From positions 19,158,001 through 19,222,000 of the forward strand of contig JBHGNT010000010.1 in the NCBI GenBank assembly GCA_043228905.1: DNA of 64,000 nucleotides, in the 5' to 3' direction. The DNA is from Azolla caroliniana (taxonomy: Eukaryota; Polypodiophyta). This document shows positions 25,939 to 38,473 of this stretch, piece after piece; the first letter of the stretch is position 1; every line of letters starts with the position of its first letter. The position numbers and the translations under genes are program-made. The notes beneath the pieces are model-generated. The model searched no databases. It was given only the letters and a program-made list of their open reading frames with translations, and was not told where the DNA came from.

Positions 25939-27210
25939 TCAAGTTTCTAAACCAAGGAAATAAATGGTGTCACTTCTTGTTCTTTTGAGCTCAAATGACT
26001 CCAAGTTCTTGTGTGTATAACCATATTGATCCAAGATTTGATTGTCAGCAAAGTTGAAGGATCTCTCCATGTGCTTTAGGCACCTCTCCACAGAGTATTC
26101 ACCATAACTTGAACATGTCTGGCACCCCATAAAGTGAGTGACAAAGGGCCACCTATTGTGGCTATTGTCAGAATGAGACACCTTGGGAACATCCACATCG
26201 TCTACGAAGAGGTCCACCAAATTGACCCAATATCCATCGAGGTAGTAGGAATTCTCGAGGAACACTTTGTTAGCCCATAGGTCTTTTTGTGTAATAAGAA
26301 GGTAGACAAGTGCAGATTGATCGTCAGCTTCAAAGGGTGGCCTCCCGACTAGGGTTTCCGAAAGCACTTTTCCCATTTCTTGTCCCCCCTTAAGTCCCAT
26401 GGGTGCCCAAACATCCAACAAATCCAATGCCCATTGACAATTCCTTATCAAGAAGCTTCCGGTGTTTAGTCCAACCCACTCTTTCTTGACATAGACCTCG
26501 TCTTCCCGACCATGTAATACAAGGTTATGGTCCTTGTACTTGTCTAGTGGAACCTCGAAAGACATGTCAGTGAACATGGCATTGTCATCCATCCACCATA
26601 GCCACTCAATCTCGGGATGTGTGAGCATGAGATTCCGAAGGAGAGGGAGCTTTGACCACGAACTTGAACCTAATCCTGAACTTGACATTCCTGGATACAA
26701 CTTCGCAATGTTATAGAAGATGTGCATGTGGTGGGTGTGTGCATAATCCATCTTGTTCTTGATCGATTTGAGCAAGTAATGGTCGCCAAGGGGGCTTTCA
26801 CATGGGGAAGAAGGGGAGCTAGTAACTAGAAGGATATTGGTATGACTAGACGAGGAGACGATGTGACCAAATTGTGACATCCATTCTTGTCTTTGTTCAT
26901 CCCAATCTCTAATATTAGGGAACGTAACTTCTTCTTCATTTTCACCATTGTCGTCATCGCCATCATCATCACTATTATTATCATTGTCTTTCCATGAAAT
27001 AGTAGACAAGACTCGATCATGTTCATGAAAGGAATTTGAGAGGTCTTGGATGGTGAGTTGTGATGAGTTGGGGATGTTGAGGAAGTTTGTCATTCCAATG
27101 GTGCCACGCAGAACTAAGATTGTGACACAACCACATAGAACGGTGATCTTCACATTGTTGAAGGTCTTGATGGATTGCTTAGATTTGGGGGGTATGAATA
27201 TGCTTCCCAT
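25939..27210 (-). CDS. GT34 glycosyltransferase (xyloglucan xylosyltransferase-like), intronless, 423 aa
   Basis: A single uninterrupted frame encodes a type II Golgi protein: a short cytosolic tail, a membrane anchor near residues 22-38, an acidic stem with a run of Asp/Asn/Glu (75-94), then the GT34 catalytic domain. Family blocks visible are WVGLNTGSFLIRNCQWALDL (~246-265), FEADDQSALVYLL (~293-305), ENSYYLDGYW (~319-328) and WPFVTHFMGCQTC (~354-366). GT34 enzymes add xylose from UDP-xylose to the glucan backbone of xyloglucan, or galactose to mannan. The metal-binding DxD, normally DSD in WMDSDA, reads DDN here (Asp208, Asp209, Asn210), losing the second acidic residue. Length is near that of the family and the frame is intact. 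Activity, if kept, may be altered; substrate is unassigned. Confidence 0.92.
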   Translation of the reverse strand: MGSIFIPPKSKQSIKTFNNVKITVLCGCVTILVLRGTIGMTNFLNIPNSSQLTIQDLSNSFHEHDRVLSTISWKDNDNNSDDDGDDDNGENEEEVTFPNIRDWDEQRQEWMSQFGHIVSSSSHTNILLVTSSPSSPCESPLGDHYLLKSIKNKMDYAHTHHMHIFYNIAKLYPGMSSSGLGSSSWSKLPLLRNLMLTHPEIEWLWWMDDNAMFTDMSFEVPLDKYKDHNLVLHGREDEVYVKKEWVGLNTGSFLIRNCQWALDLLDVWAPMGLKGGQEMGKVLSETLVGRPPFEADDQSALVYLLITQKDLWANKVFLENSYYLDGYWVNLVDLFVDDVDVPKVSHSDNSHNRWPFVTHFMGCQTCSSYGEYSVERCLKHMERSFNFADNQILDQYGYTHKNLESFELKRTRSDTIYFLGLET

Positions 27211-27371
27211 ACTGTATGTGTAAAATGTGAAATGTGGGGGGCTTCGTAGAAGAAGTTCGAGTGTGAATTGTAAAGAAGAAAAAGAAGTATGTGTGTGGGC
27301 CTAAAATGTGGTAGTAGTATACTTGAGACTAGAGTATAGAATGTAAGTATGTAGTGTGTTTACTTTTGATT

Positions 27372-27372
<1 letters not shown>

Positions 27373-27419
<47 letters not shown>
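27373..27419. repeat. (GA)n microsatellite upstream of the GT34 gene
   Basis: About 47 bases of GA dinucleotides, 160 bp upstream of the GT34 ATG (a CT tract on the gene's sense strand), likely in the promoter or leader. Confidence 0.95.
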
Positions 27420-27422
<3 letters not shown>

Positions 27423-28340
27423 AGGACTAAGGGAAGAAGTGTGAGTGATCCCACATTGAGTTTCGTGCACCTAGGTATTTTCAAATTACATATATGTTAT
27501 TTATTTGCTTATTTGTAATAAAGAGCTAGAGGGAAACATAGAGATGGGGGTGTTGGATCCGAGTATTGTGCACAAAGTGTTTGATTTATTATTTGTTTCA
27601 AAGTGTATTGGGTCGAGAGAGGTAGTAAATGATGAAGGATGGGAAATCTTGTGTTTTATGTAGTGAGGAAAGAGGAAAAGGAGAAGATAAAGGAGGAGAT
27701 GGTCGAGCTTGAGATCTCAATAAACCTACGAATAGCATTTGCAAGACATGAGTATGCAAGAGGGGAAAAGAGGCCTAACAAGTGCATTGGTGTTTCACCC
27801 AACAATCAAGTTATTGAGCAAGTACCATGATGTCTACCCTTAGAGAGACACGTAATGTAATGTTGTACACACATATACAGAACTGTAGTATCGAATATCT
27901 CCGAATTAATATGCAATCTTGCATACAAGACAATTATGGAGAAGTATCACAACTGATGAATAGTCTTGGTGGCATTATCACCATCATTTTTACTCTAATG
28001 TGGCTTTCGCACACTGTGATTGTCAAAGAAAATCGTGCAAGGATTAAGTTGGGTTGAAGATGTGTGGGGAAGCATAATTGAATGTGATCAAAGGCAAAGC
28101 ATTACATCATAGTGTGATACTTAATAAGTTGTGAACTTGTTTTGGGTGGAATATGCATAATCAACTAGTGTAATCACATGTGTTGTCTCACATCGAAGCA
28201 TTGTGAACTAATTTATTTGGAAGCAATGTTGGGATAATGAGCAATGGGAAGATATCTAACCTTCATGCATGTGTGAGGTTCTTGCGTGGTAGAGAATATG
28301 GTTTTCGTAATTATGTGCAACATATGTAGTATAATGTGTG

Positions 28341-28379
<39 letters not shown>

Positions 28380-31300
28380 TATTAACGTCTTCTAAGGCCA
28401 AAAGTTGGCCCATGAGACAATGGTGTACAACAAAATAGGGTATTTACTCAATCATCTAAATAATAATAATAATAATAATAATAAAGAGAGAAGAAGAGAG
28501 AGATTTCAAAGAGAGACCATTTGTGATCTATGGGAGACAACGTAGCCCATGGCAATGATCAAACTTACGTTTAAATATTGAGATATTGCAGGAGCTTAAA
28601 TATTTTTGTCATCGTAAGGAGGCATTGAAGAAGCAGGCAAGTTATGAAGTACATACACTCACTCACTATATCGTAGATTAGATGTGAAGTGAAATGAACC
28701 TTTTCAAGTATTTTCTATTTAAAATAGCATGCCTTTGTATTGATTACATTGCCATAACTCAAGAATTGCCTCTTTTTCATCCTTCAACATGAAAGCTTTC
28801 TTCTAATCAAGGATAGATCATGAAGTGAAGAATGTCTTTTTGTGAATGACATATTGAAGAAGGTACTTACAATGCTCAAGAAACTAGTTACGAAAAATAG
28901 TTGTGAAAATTACATCCTCGAGAAACTATTCAAAGTGGTTGGCAACTAGAATAAATTTTAACATACATACATGACAACCCCATGTACAAAAAGGAAAAAA
29001 TTGTGATACATGACACCAACAATTTTATTTGCTTGCATAGATGCCTCACAAACTCATCGCAATCTCCTAGTGTTCTTTCTAAGGCAGGCAAAATATACAA
29101 GCAATGGAAAACAAAAAATCTAATGGTGACAAAGTAGGAGATCAAATTCTAAGATTGATTTGAACTTTGTGGTGTTTACACATTAAGCTCATTTGATCTT
29201 CTGTCAAATCTGAATTAGTGTTTCTTCCATTCTCAAGTTGTTTGCACATGTCGTAGATACCAATGATTATCATCAACATGTGTAATAAACATCACGTCAA
29301 ATTCAAAGTGCTTTGCTTGAAAGACAAATCTACTACATCAATAGAAAATGCCCACCAAAACATATTGTATCATTTACATGCAAACCAAGGAATAAGATGG
29401 AAACATTAAGATTTTAAAAATCTCTTCTTGTGCTTCCTAAAGATATCTCGATACACTATGGCTACGTCTTCAAATCTAGAAAACTATATTGTCTCCAAAA
29501 AATATGCACATTTATAGTATCATATTAAAGCATATGTTAGACAACCTGGTGTCAATACATCGATATGTTTGAGTGTTTGGTTCTTTTTTGCTTTGTAGAA
29601 ACAAAGTCTCATGCTCTCTAGATTTGTTGACATTTTTAAAACCGAAATAAGTGTTACACAATTATCACAATTCATGGTTATATTTATTATACTTGTAGTA
29701 CCTATTTGTGCTATGTAGTTTAAGATAACTTGGCCTTATGTATACATTTCTTACTATTTCACAAGAATAATGCCTACCATAGTGTGAAAACACATAATGC
29801 CACCCGAAATAAGGTTTCAAATTGAAACCTTGGGTGAATTAGAACAAAACGTTTTTTTAGGTAAACATTGTAATGAGCATTGTGACACTACAATTTCCGA
29901 TATATTTGTTCTATTCTTTTTATGTTTAGAGATTTTGAAGACATGTTTTGTATCAATTTATTTGACAAATAAACTTAATTCATAAAAAGATGGGCCGGCC
30001 CCAATTCCCAATGAAAGTTTCTAATGAAATTCACATGAAACAAGATCTTGACTCATATTGAAACCAACAACCATTTGCCAATGTAAAGTTCGATGCTATT
30101 TGGGAGAATCGGGAAAATTGTAATGCTAGTCCCAACAAAACGCGCATGTCTATATACAATTAAAAAGGATGGTATTTAAGAATTAATTCCAAGAATTATT
30201 ATGTTGATAGACTCTAACAAATAATATATGTAGAAGGGGATTGTTGATAGTATAAGAGGATCAATAAGATATTAATGCATAATTTAGTTAAATTGGCATG
30301 ACAATCTCTCAATTCTCAACTTAGATATCCTAACATACAAATAACTTGTGTCAAACCCTTTATAATAATTTATACGATCATTTGTTTAGGTTAGTGTATC
30401 AACCCAACATATGTGCGCATAGGCCATACATTTAACTCCTATAGTTGATCAATTATAATGGCATTTGAAGTGGCCCTAATTTTATACATTGTTTACCGAA
30501 TCCCAACACTAAACGATGTAAATTCATGCTGCAAAAGTTTTTCGAGAATTGTAGTATTGTTCATGATCCTAGGGAACTTGGTAGTATGTATAATATGTTA
30601 AGGATTGATGTTTCCCACTAAACTCACTATATGTATGTATGGTTTTGTCCAACGCTCTTTTAATGAAAGGACTTTGGATCAACCAATAACATTTTCACAA
30701 GATATCTATCTTGGTTTAAAACTCAATTCAAGAAAAAGCCATCTATTATATAATCTCTCCATTGCATACAAAAAGAATTGAATGTCATTGAGCGCATGTG
30801 CAATTATAAGTAAATCTTGTGTAGATCTATCAAACGCTTGCCAATCATCATTTTAAAAGTAAAGAAAAAATATCAGCAATGCTTACATAAACATTAAAAT
30901 TCCATTTATAGAATTGTTATTGTAGTTACACAGATTATATTTAGTTTTCTTTTTTTCGTATAGTGGTACGCTATTAGGATATAAACATAAAATTGTACTA
31001 TTGAAACCCTAGTGTTCACACTTCTTTGGTACACCACATATCACTTCTCCTAAAGTGCATGCAATGTTAGTGTATCGAACTAACAACCTCATGGTTCCCA
31101 AGAGGGATGACAAATAACACATGGCTCTATGTCTCTTTTTGAGAGAACTAGAGTACCTTGTGGTTTGCAACCAAAGCCTCTTGGGTTACCATCTCAACCA
31201 ATGGATTTGATGATCTACATAAGCAGGTTGTAACTATTGAATCTCACAATATCCAAGATGCTAGTTAGTCACCTTGAAGAACTCATATTTACAATGTAAG

Positions 31301-32460
31301 CAAATATAGTGTGCTCCCGACCTCGCCCACCCACTCCCTACCTATGCTTTTACTTAATGGATGGGGTGCTCATATTGTCCAATCGACCACAATTTATATG
31401 TTACACATGGACTAACCTCTTAGGATTATTTGCAATAAGGTTTTCTCACCTTGTTTTCGCTTCTTCTCTTTCCTATATTGTGGTCATCTTATGAACAAAT
31501 CCATGTTATTGGCAACGGTTTTGTGACCTTGTTATAAAATGCATGAGGGGTTGGAAGGATGGGTGTTTATTTGCATGTGACCTCTTGTAAGTTTCCCAAT
31601 GAAATACAAAAGAGAATGTCAAAATATCTGAGCTTTGCAAGCGAAACTCAACGAAGCTTTGAAATTAATATAGGGTAAGTAAGACTCTTTTTTTTGTGAA
31701 TGTAGGATTGTTATTAAAACAAAATGATAACACAACACTCCATTAGTAGCGATTAGATGACATAAATCTACCTCATCTTGGAACAACATCCCCATACAAC
31801 ATAGCTGTGAAAATTGCCAAATCAACTTCCCTTTCATCCTACGAAGTGGTTGGGGTACCCCACGAAGTCCATCTAACAATAACTCATTTCTCATGGTCAA
31901 CCACATTCCTCAATACCTAAAGTAATCAAACACCACCTGATATGATGGCATGGGTAGAGCTTTAGCACCATCATTGAAAATACACTTAACAAGTTAGAAA
32001 TAATGTCATGTTTATTGTCACATTTATGACATTGTTTATTCAAACCATCATGTTATTGCCACTTAACATTGACAAAAAACTTCCTGTTATTGATAACATG
32101 TTTATGACATTGTCGATGGTATGATGGTGTGCGTACACTATCATTGAGGACCGACTTAACAAGTGATAAACAACTTCATGTTATTGATGGCATGTTTATT
32201 GCTAACATACTTCTTTGAGGCCGCGTATTTTCAACAATTAAATTCCACCACAAATATTACTTTTCACTTAGTGAAATTTCTGAAGCTCAGAGTTCACTAT
32301 ATCAGGTATCACAGCTTTAGAAATGCAATGATGTTTTCATTAAGAGACTACATACATTTAACAAAAGTTAGACCATCCTATAAAAGAGGGCAACAGAATT
32401 TCTTGGTAGCTCAAAGAACCCCATCACATAAAGCAAAAAATCTTATTCTAAATTTATAAA
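27420..32460. other. Gene-poor stretch
   Basis: About 5 kb of AT-rich DNA with no recognisable gene. It holds (GA)n at about 28347-28378 and (AAT)n at about 28461-28483. An imperfect ~70-80-bp direct repeat (about 31939-32018 and 32116-32185) shares a TATGATGG...CTTAACAAGT...CATGTTATTG pattern. Open frames stay below 100 aa and look random. Confidence 0.5.
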
Positions 32461-32628
32461 TCAGCAAGAACACAAAATTATAAAAGGATAAATCTTAAAA
32501 TTATTGTACACCTATTACAATTGATGAGATACAAATGTAGTTTTAACAATAACTCTTCAGTCAAATTATAATACAGCTACATAACAATTGAAAAAATCGC
32601 TAGAGATTTCAATGAACCTCATCGTCTA

Positions 32629-35612
32629 TCACTCTTCAGTTAACCACGATTCCAGCTTTGCCTTATGGTGTGCCTGGAACTCCTCAAAGTTGTCCTGCAT
32701 ATGTGACATATCTTCAGACCTTAATGCTTCATTCTCTATAACCAATCTAGAGGGAGTGGATTCGAGCTCATTAACTCTTCCATTGCTTCTAACTGATTGG
32801 CTTACTCTCTCTCGTATAAGTTTCACACCATCACGACTGACCAATCCAGCCTTTGAAATTGCTGAACTCAATAATCCTCTCACATTGTCATAAGTTGGTT
32901 CACTACTTGAGAGTGTTTCCAACAGTGATGATTCCTTGGTGATTGCAATATCTGCACCTTATTCTTGTTGGGTTGAGTAAAAAATCAGCCAAGAGAGTTC
33001 CCAGCATTTCGTACAGCAGTAACTGATTGGATATAGCCATCAAAGATCTTACCTGAGCTATCAAAGCCATCAGAAATATTTTGTTCTTGATCCAAATCGA
33101 TGGTTCTTCTCCAAGGAAGGTCGGCCTTTCCATTACTGACTGCCTTCTGTTTGTATTCTTTGTTTTGTGACCCACCTGAAAGTTTAGTGGTCCTCTCAAG
33201 ACTTTCAGATATCTTGCTTGTAGATGTATCACTATTCCAATCTCCAAGAAAAGATGAGGACCTTAAATGGCTTTTACCCAGTCCAATTGGTCTTACGGGT
33301 CTTGGTAGAAGCTGTGAAACACTTCTGCAAAGATGATCCTCATTGAAGTCATGAAACAAATAAATAACACCGAAGTAATCTATGTATGCATATAAATGTG
33401 TGTGCATATATTATATATACACACATAGATCTACATATCCAATCTATACCAACCCTATGCCTACATATATGTTTGTCTATGTATACATATACATAGACAT
33501 ACCTAAATGCACAGACATGTGTGTGTGCATGTATATCGGTGCATACACATCAATAAGATACATGTATATCAACACACAAGAATACAAAAACACATAATAT
33601 ATGTGTGTATGCACCTACATGTACACAAACACGCATAATATATATGTATATCAGTATCTTACCCCCTTGTCAGCCGAGAAGTAGGAATGGTATCACTGGC
33701 TGCCTTCAGTGTGTTGATCATGCGTTCAATCACCGGGGGTCCACACTCTTTCATGGTCTTTATGCAGCTCAAGGAATCTTTTGCATCTGCAGTAGCAAGT
33801 TCTGCATCAGCAGTCGTCTCTAGCAATTGATCCTGCAAAATGTGTACTAAATACTAAACCTGTATCCTCAACATATTGTGGAGGCAAAAAAACGTGAACT
33901 AGCGCACTGCATCAACCTTTCCGTCCAGAAATCATTACACAAATGAGATTATATAATTCATATTGGCTCAGGTAAGTTCAGTGTGGAAAATATATGGCAG
34001 ATGGAAGAAAGGTGATTAGGCAGCTCTCTCTTTTTCTTTTTCTTTTTCATTTAAGCTTACATATGCTCACTTTAAAGGAACTGGAATATTTGGTAGCTTT
34101 TCTACTTGAAAATAAAATTGGGTCAATGGTCAACATTTGAAATGAGTATAGTAAGAAACATTTCATAATTTGGAGGTTTTGTTTCAGAGTTGCATTACAT
34201 TGTGAAAAATACAAATGAGGTTCTGCTAAAAACAGAATATGTTATACATATGATCCTTTATATGAAAGCAAAAGCAGAGATCTGGTTTACAAGTTTCTGA
34301 AATATTTGAAAATGGTAAACATTAAAAGCTTTGGCTATATGGGAATTTCTCCACAAATTTGCTTTTTTATCAAACACAAACAAAAAAACAATAACCAACC
34401 TAAAAATCTCTATTCGTATATGATGCTCTATCATTACAGCAGCTGCTAACTTCATTTTTCACTTTGACCACCTTATTAGTAGTGGTTATTGATACCATTA
34501 CTTCAGTCTGTTTCCACGTAAAATTGCTCCTACCTGTGTCCTCCATTTGTTTTCAGGGATATATCGCTATGGAAACCCATGTTTTCATTACTCATAAAAC
34601 TGTGTTCAAACCTCCTAATTGACTATAAAGCCTTACAGAACATACGGATAGGACGCATAAACTTTTTATCTCTGCTGGGATACCTTACCAACAATTATCT
34701 CAGTGAGAAACATTGTTCATAGCCATGGGTCAAAAATACACTCTGATTCAATAATTTGATGATCATGTAGAATCAATATAGAATATGTCCAGGATAGTTA
34801 CTATACTGGTTCTATGTGATAATCAAATTATTAAATCATATAAATTGGTTTGACATACAATCCAATATCCTTGTCCACAATGTCTATGAGTGAAGATCCT
34901 AACATAAATAGATTCAACACAATGAATATATTTGAAATTATACACGTGAATGAATGAATACTGAATCAACAACATATTGCTGTATGCAGATTCAAACGTA
35001 TAGGTTCATATAGCAATACTCTTTGCCCCATGAATATTGAATCTATACCATGTCTATGCATACAAAACTTTGCCGTACATATATTTGAGCCAATCGACGA
35101 ATGAGCAATAAAAAGTAAATGAAATTAATATTCTCTGTGCCTGAATATTGAGTCTATACCATGTATGTGTATGCAATTTTCATAATAAAAATGTTGACAC
35201 ACTATCGATACAGATATCCAACCCATGCCATACTTATTTATGCAAATTATACCAGAGATGTTTTAACCAAAAAACAAGAAAAATAATATAAATAATGAAT
35301 AAAAATGGACATACCTTCACATTCACGAGAGTAGGGACGGATTTCTGGACATGTTGCTGCACAAAATAGAGGCCAACAGAGGGTTCATTTGCCACCAATT
35401 TAATGGCCTCTGTCAACATCTCATGAACTGGCCAAAAAAAAAAAAAAACAGATATAAAAACTGAAAAAATCAAAGAAAAGAAGAAAGTAGAGGAAGCAAC
35501 AGAAGATCAATCAACGTCACAAACAAACCAAAGAAGGAGGAGAAGGAGAAGGAGATGTTTGAGATTACTGACCGTCTTCGAGGATCTCGAGACGCTCGTT
35601 TCTCTTCTCCAT
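32629..35612 (-). CDS. BORCS8/MEF2BNB-like protein, 5 exons, 305 aa
   Basis: Exons 35612-35573, 35427-35315, 33832-33663, 33324-33053 and 32951-32629 join in frame on the minus strand. Residues ~14-110 resemble the MEF2BNB/BORCS8 family: a start like HEMLTEAIKLVANEPSVGLY, then FVQQHVQKSVPTL and a helical stretch ending in ERMINTLKAASD. In animals BORCS8 belongs to BORC, which links lysosomes to Arl8 and kinesin. Its role in plants is not established here. The C-terminal two thirds are polar and probably disordered. They include LLPRPVRPIGLGK (~115) and a segment near 215-250 with YDNVRGLLSSAISKAGLVSR that I do not recognise. The C-terminus is charged (AKLESWLTEE). The family call rests on remembered sequence patterns; the gene itself is well supported by five in-frame exons. 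Confidence 0.72.
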
Positions 35613-35829
35613 TCCTCGTTCCAAAAAAAGCAGGGCTCAAAGGAGATGGAAATGGAGATGGAGAGCCATGAAAACAAGTAAAAAAATAACAACATAAACA
35701 TTAAGGGGAAAAGAGAATATGCATATACTGTATACCTACATACATACATTATTACATACATACATACATAAATACATAGAGCCATGAAAACAAGCAAAAA
35801 AATAACAATATAAACATTAAGGGACAAAG

Positions 35830-35863
<34 letters not shown>

Positions 35864-35880
35864 TACATACTACATACATT
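35613..35880. repeat. Upstream region of the BORCS8-like gene: short duplication and CATA microsatellites
   Basis: A ~50-bp block starting GAGCCATGAAAACAAG occurs at 35663 and again at 35779. (CATA)n/(CA)n tracts lie at about 35738-35775 and 35830-35875. All of it lies within 270 bp upstream of the gene's ATG, so it is leader or promoter sequence. Confidence 0.8.
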
Positions 35881-38473
35881 AATGTGAGAAAAGTCTCTAG
35901 TTAAGGAAGACATAAGACATTTTTAGACGCGTCTGACGCTTAACCCGATTTGACTCATCTGTTCTCGCTCTGTCGATAGTTCAATGACCCCGCGGGATTT
36001 TGCATGCATATGTGTTGATGAAGTTGTCCCTATGTAGATATAGATCTTCCCTGGGTAGAGTTGCATATGGGAAACACAAACGTGTGGATGATGTCAATGT
36101 AGATGTATCGTTGCCCTTCAATGATTGAATACGGTCTTGTATGCCTACATTGCCAACTCTTGATCCTTCATACAATGGGTTCTCATAGAGAAGGAATTAG
36201 TTGCAATGTAGACCTATTAATGACCTTGTCATATCTCAATCTTGTGTTTACATGCCTAGATATGCCTTTGCCTCAACTCTTAGTGGTGTGCCATTTGTTT
36301 CCTCTTGAGTCTTGAGATTGTGAGTTTATTAGCTGCAATATTGATGCTCTCACTCCTTGTTTGGTTGAAAGAATAATGATGCCAATGTTGTTAACCGGTT
36401 TTTAGGACCATATTGCTTAGTGTGCAAGATCCCAAACTAAAGTTATACAAACATATTGCGTAAGATTTGATCCCACAACCTTATTGTTACAAAGAACAAG
36501 CTTTATCAATACAATTACCCACATACAACAATTCTAAGCAAGTTTAAGATGTACAAAGGCAATGCAATCACATTTTATTCGCACATGTAATCTTGTTACT
36601 TTTCACTATTGCCTCTTAGGGAAGCAGTTTTTAGTCGATTGCTTTCGAAAGCCCCGTTCAAGTAGCAATATGTAAACCCTTCAAATTAGGACAAACTTCA
36701 CTTCATTCATGTTATTTCTAGTTAACTTCAGTATTGAAAGTTTATCAGTAATTTCTCTCTTGTTGTTTTCTTCTTTGTACTTAAATGTTACCTTTGTAGA
36801 CAATATTCAATCTAGTGTACTTATTTTATGTACTTAGATATCCCAAAGGAGGTTTCAACATGTTGTGAAAGGTCTACAAAAACATATTGAATCTCCAAAT
36901 GTTAATTATGTCTTTGTGCATTGAGAGATTGAATCCCAATGTGTGTATGACCGCAATTGGATGGGATTGTGCTGTAAAAATAGTGCACTAAAACCTCAAT
37001 AGGATGTCATTGCAATACAAACACTTTGGACTTGTCCCTTAGCAAACAAGACCTTGGACATATGATGTGTGGTTTAGTAGAATGGGAGGCTAGCCCTTGG
37101 TGCATCAACTAACCAAGCTTGGCATTGAAGCCTATGTTAGCTCTACAAGTAGAAGATGTTTTGAATGCATGTTCAATTTTTGTCGTGTCTTGATTGTAGG
37201 TTGATGACATAATATCATAGCACTCTTCCAACCTCACTCCACAACGTACAATTATGTGCAAACATAGTTTTGATGAGGCACAATGCACTAGTTATCCATC
37301 CAAACTCCCCGGTAGGTTGGCACAAAATACTACTAGAAACCACCTAATCAAACATGAGAGGATAGACATAAGCTAATGATGTAGAGTCAAGGTATTTTAC
37401 GTTGAAATCAATTGTACAAAATTTCCATATATACATGTATGCCATGCTTAAACCCTACCTATGTCAATAGAGATTCTCCATGGCTGTTAATTTAGCACTA
37501 GATTTGTAATGTACAACTTATGAAATGTAGGATAATCCACATGTCAAAATGTGCACAAGTATGTATAGCTCAATATCTTAATAGCTCCATGCTATTTATT
37601 ATTTCTCTCCAAATTACTTTGACAATTGCAGAAAGACACTTGTATTGTTATAACCCTAATCTCCATGCCTTATCCCTTATTACCTACTTAATGTATTACC
37701 TCTAAATCAGTAATTAATTGGAATATAACTATGTATTTACAATTGACTGTTGCACTATCCTTCTTGGTCGAATCCCATTTCACAATAACACAAATGACAA
37801 TTTTGTATATTTGAGGCAACCCAATTGGACAAAAAGAAATTCTAGAGCTCATCCTTGTTAATAGAAGACAAATTGAAATACAAATGTACTTCAATTTATG
37901 CATCATTGAAATTGAAGCACATACTTTGAATATGATAAATACATCGAGCACAAAATTGCTCAAATATGACAATATGATTCTAAATTTGAGGTGGGAGCAT
38001 TTGCATAGACGAACATGAATGTATTTAGTAAAAACTAGATACACCCTGCAAGCAAAATGTGATTCACTGTCAATGTGTATGCATGTGCTGTGCGTGACAG
38101 AGAGAGACTACGTCCTGTCGAATGCAACAAGGTTTATGCACTCTTATCGCCCCAAAAAAGCTATTGCATTCATAGCAAAGAATCATTACATGACCATATA
38201 TCGAATCCTTCAAGAATGTGGAGCCGTTGGCTATCCAAGAAAAACGAGACTTCATACATTCATCGTGCTGTAGTAAGTTGCAGTAAGTTTGGTTATGTGC
38301 TGTCAGTTTCTCCATCCAGACGCGGTCTTTTTATGCCCTCATTGGCACTTGAAATTTGAAATGTTTGTGCAAACGCAACATCCTCTGGTAAATCAAAACT
38401 TAGACATAGCATGGCCTATCTCAATCACAACACTATATCATTAGCTGTTGATCTTTGAATATTAATATACACA
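35881..38473. other. Intergenic, nothing recognised
   Basis: AT-rich sequence between the BORCS8-like promoter and the 3' end of TRM5. The longest open frames (118 aa at about 37688-38044 on the minus strand, 94 aa near 38075) show no known motif. Confidence 0.45.

Noticed and set aside
28347-28483. Clustered (GA)n and (AAT)n as a possible CRISPR-like or regulatory array
   Set aside because: Simple microsatellites in plant nuclear DNA; no spacer-repeat structure.
38019-38359. Overlapping plus-strand frames of 84 and 94 aa upstream of the TRM5 3' end
   Set aside because: No motif, no splice or codon-bias support, and comparable frames exist on the other strand.
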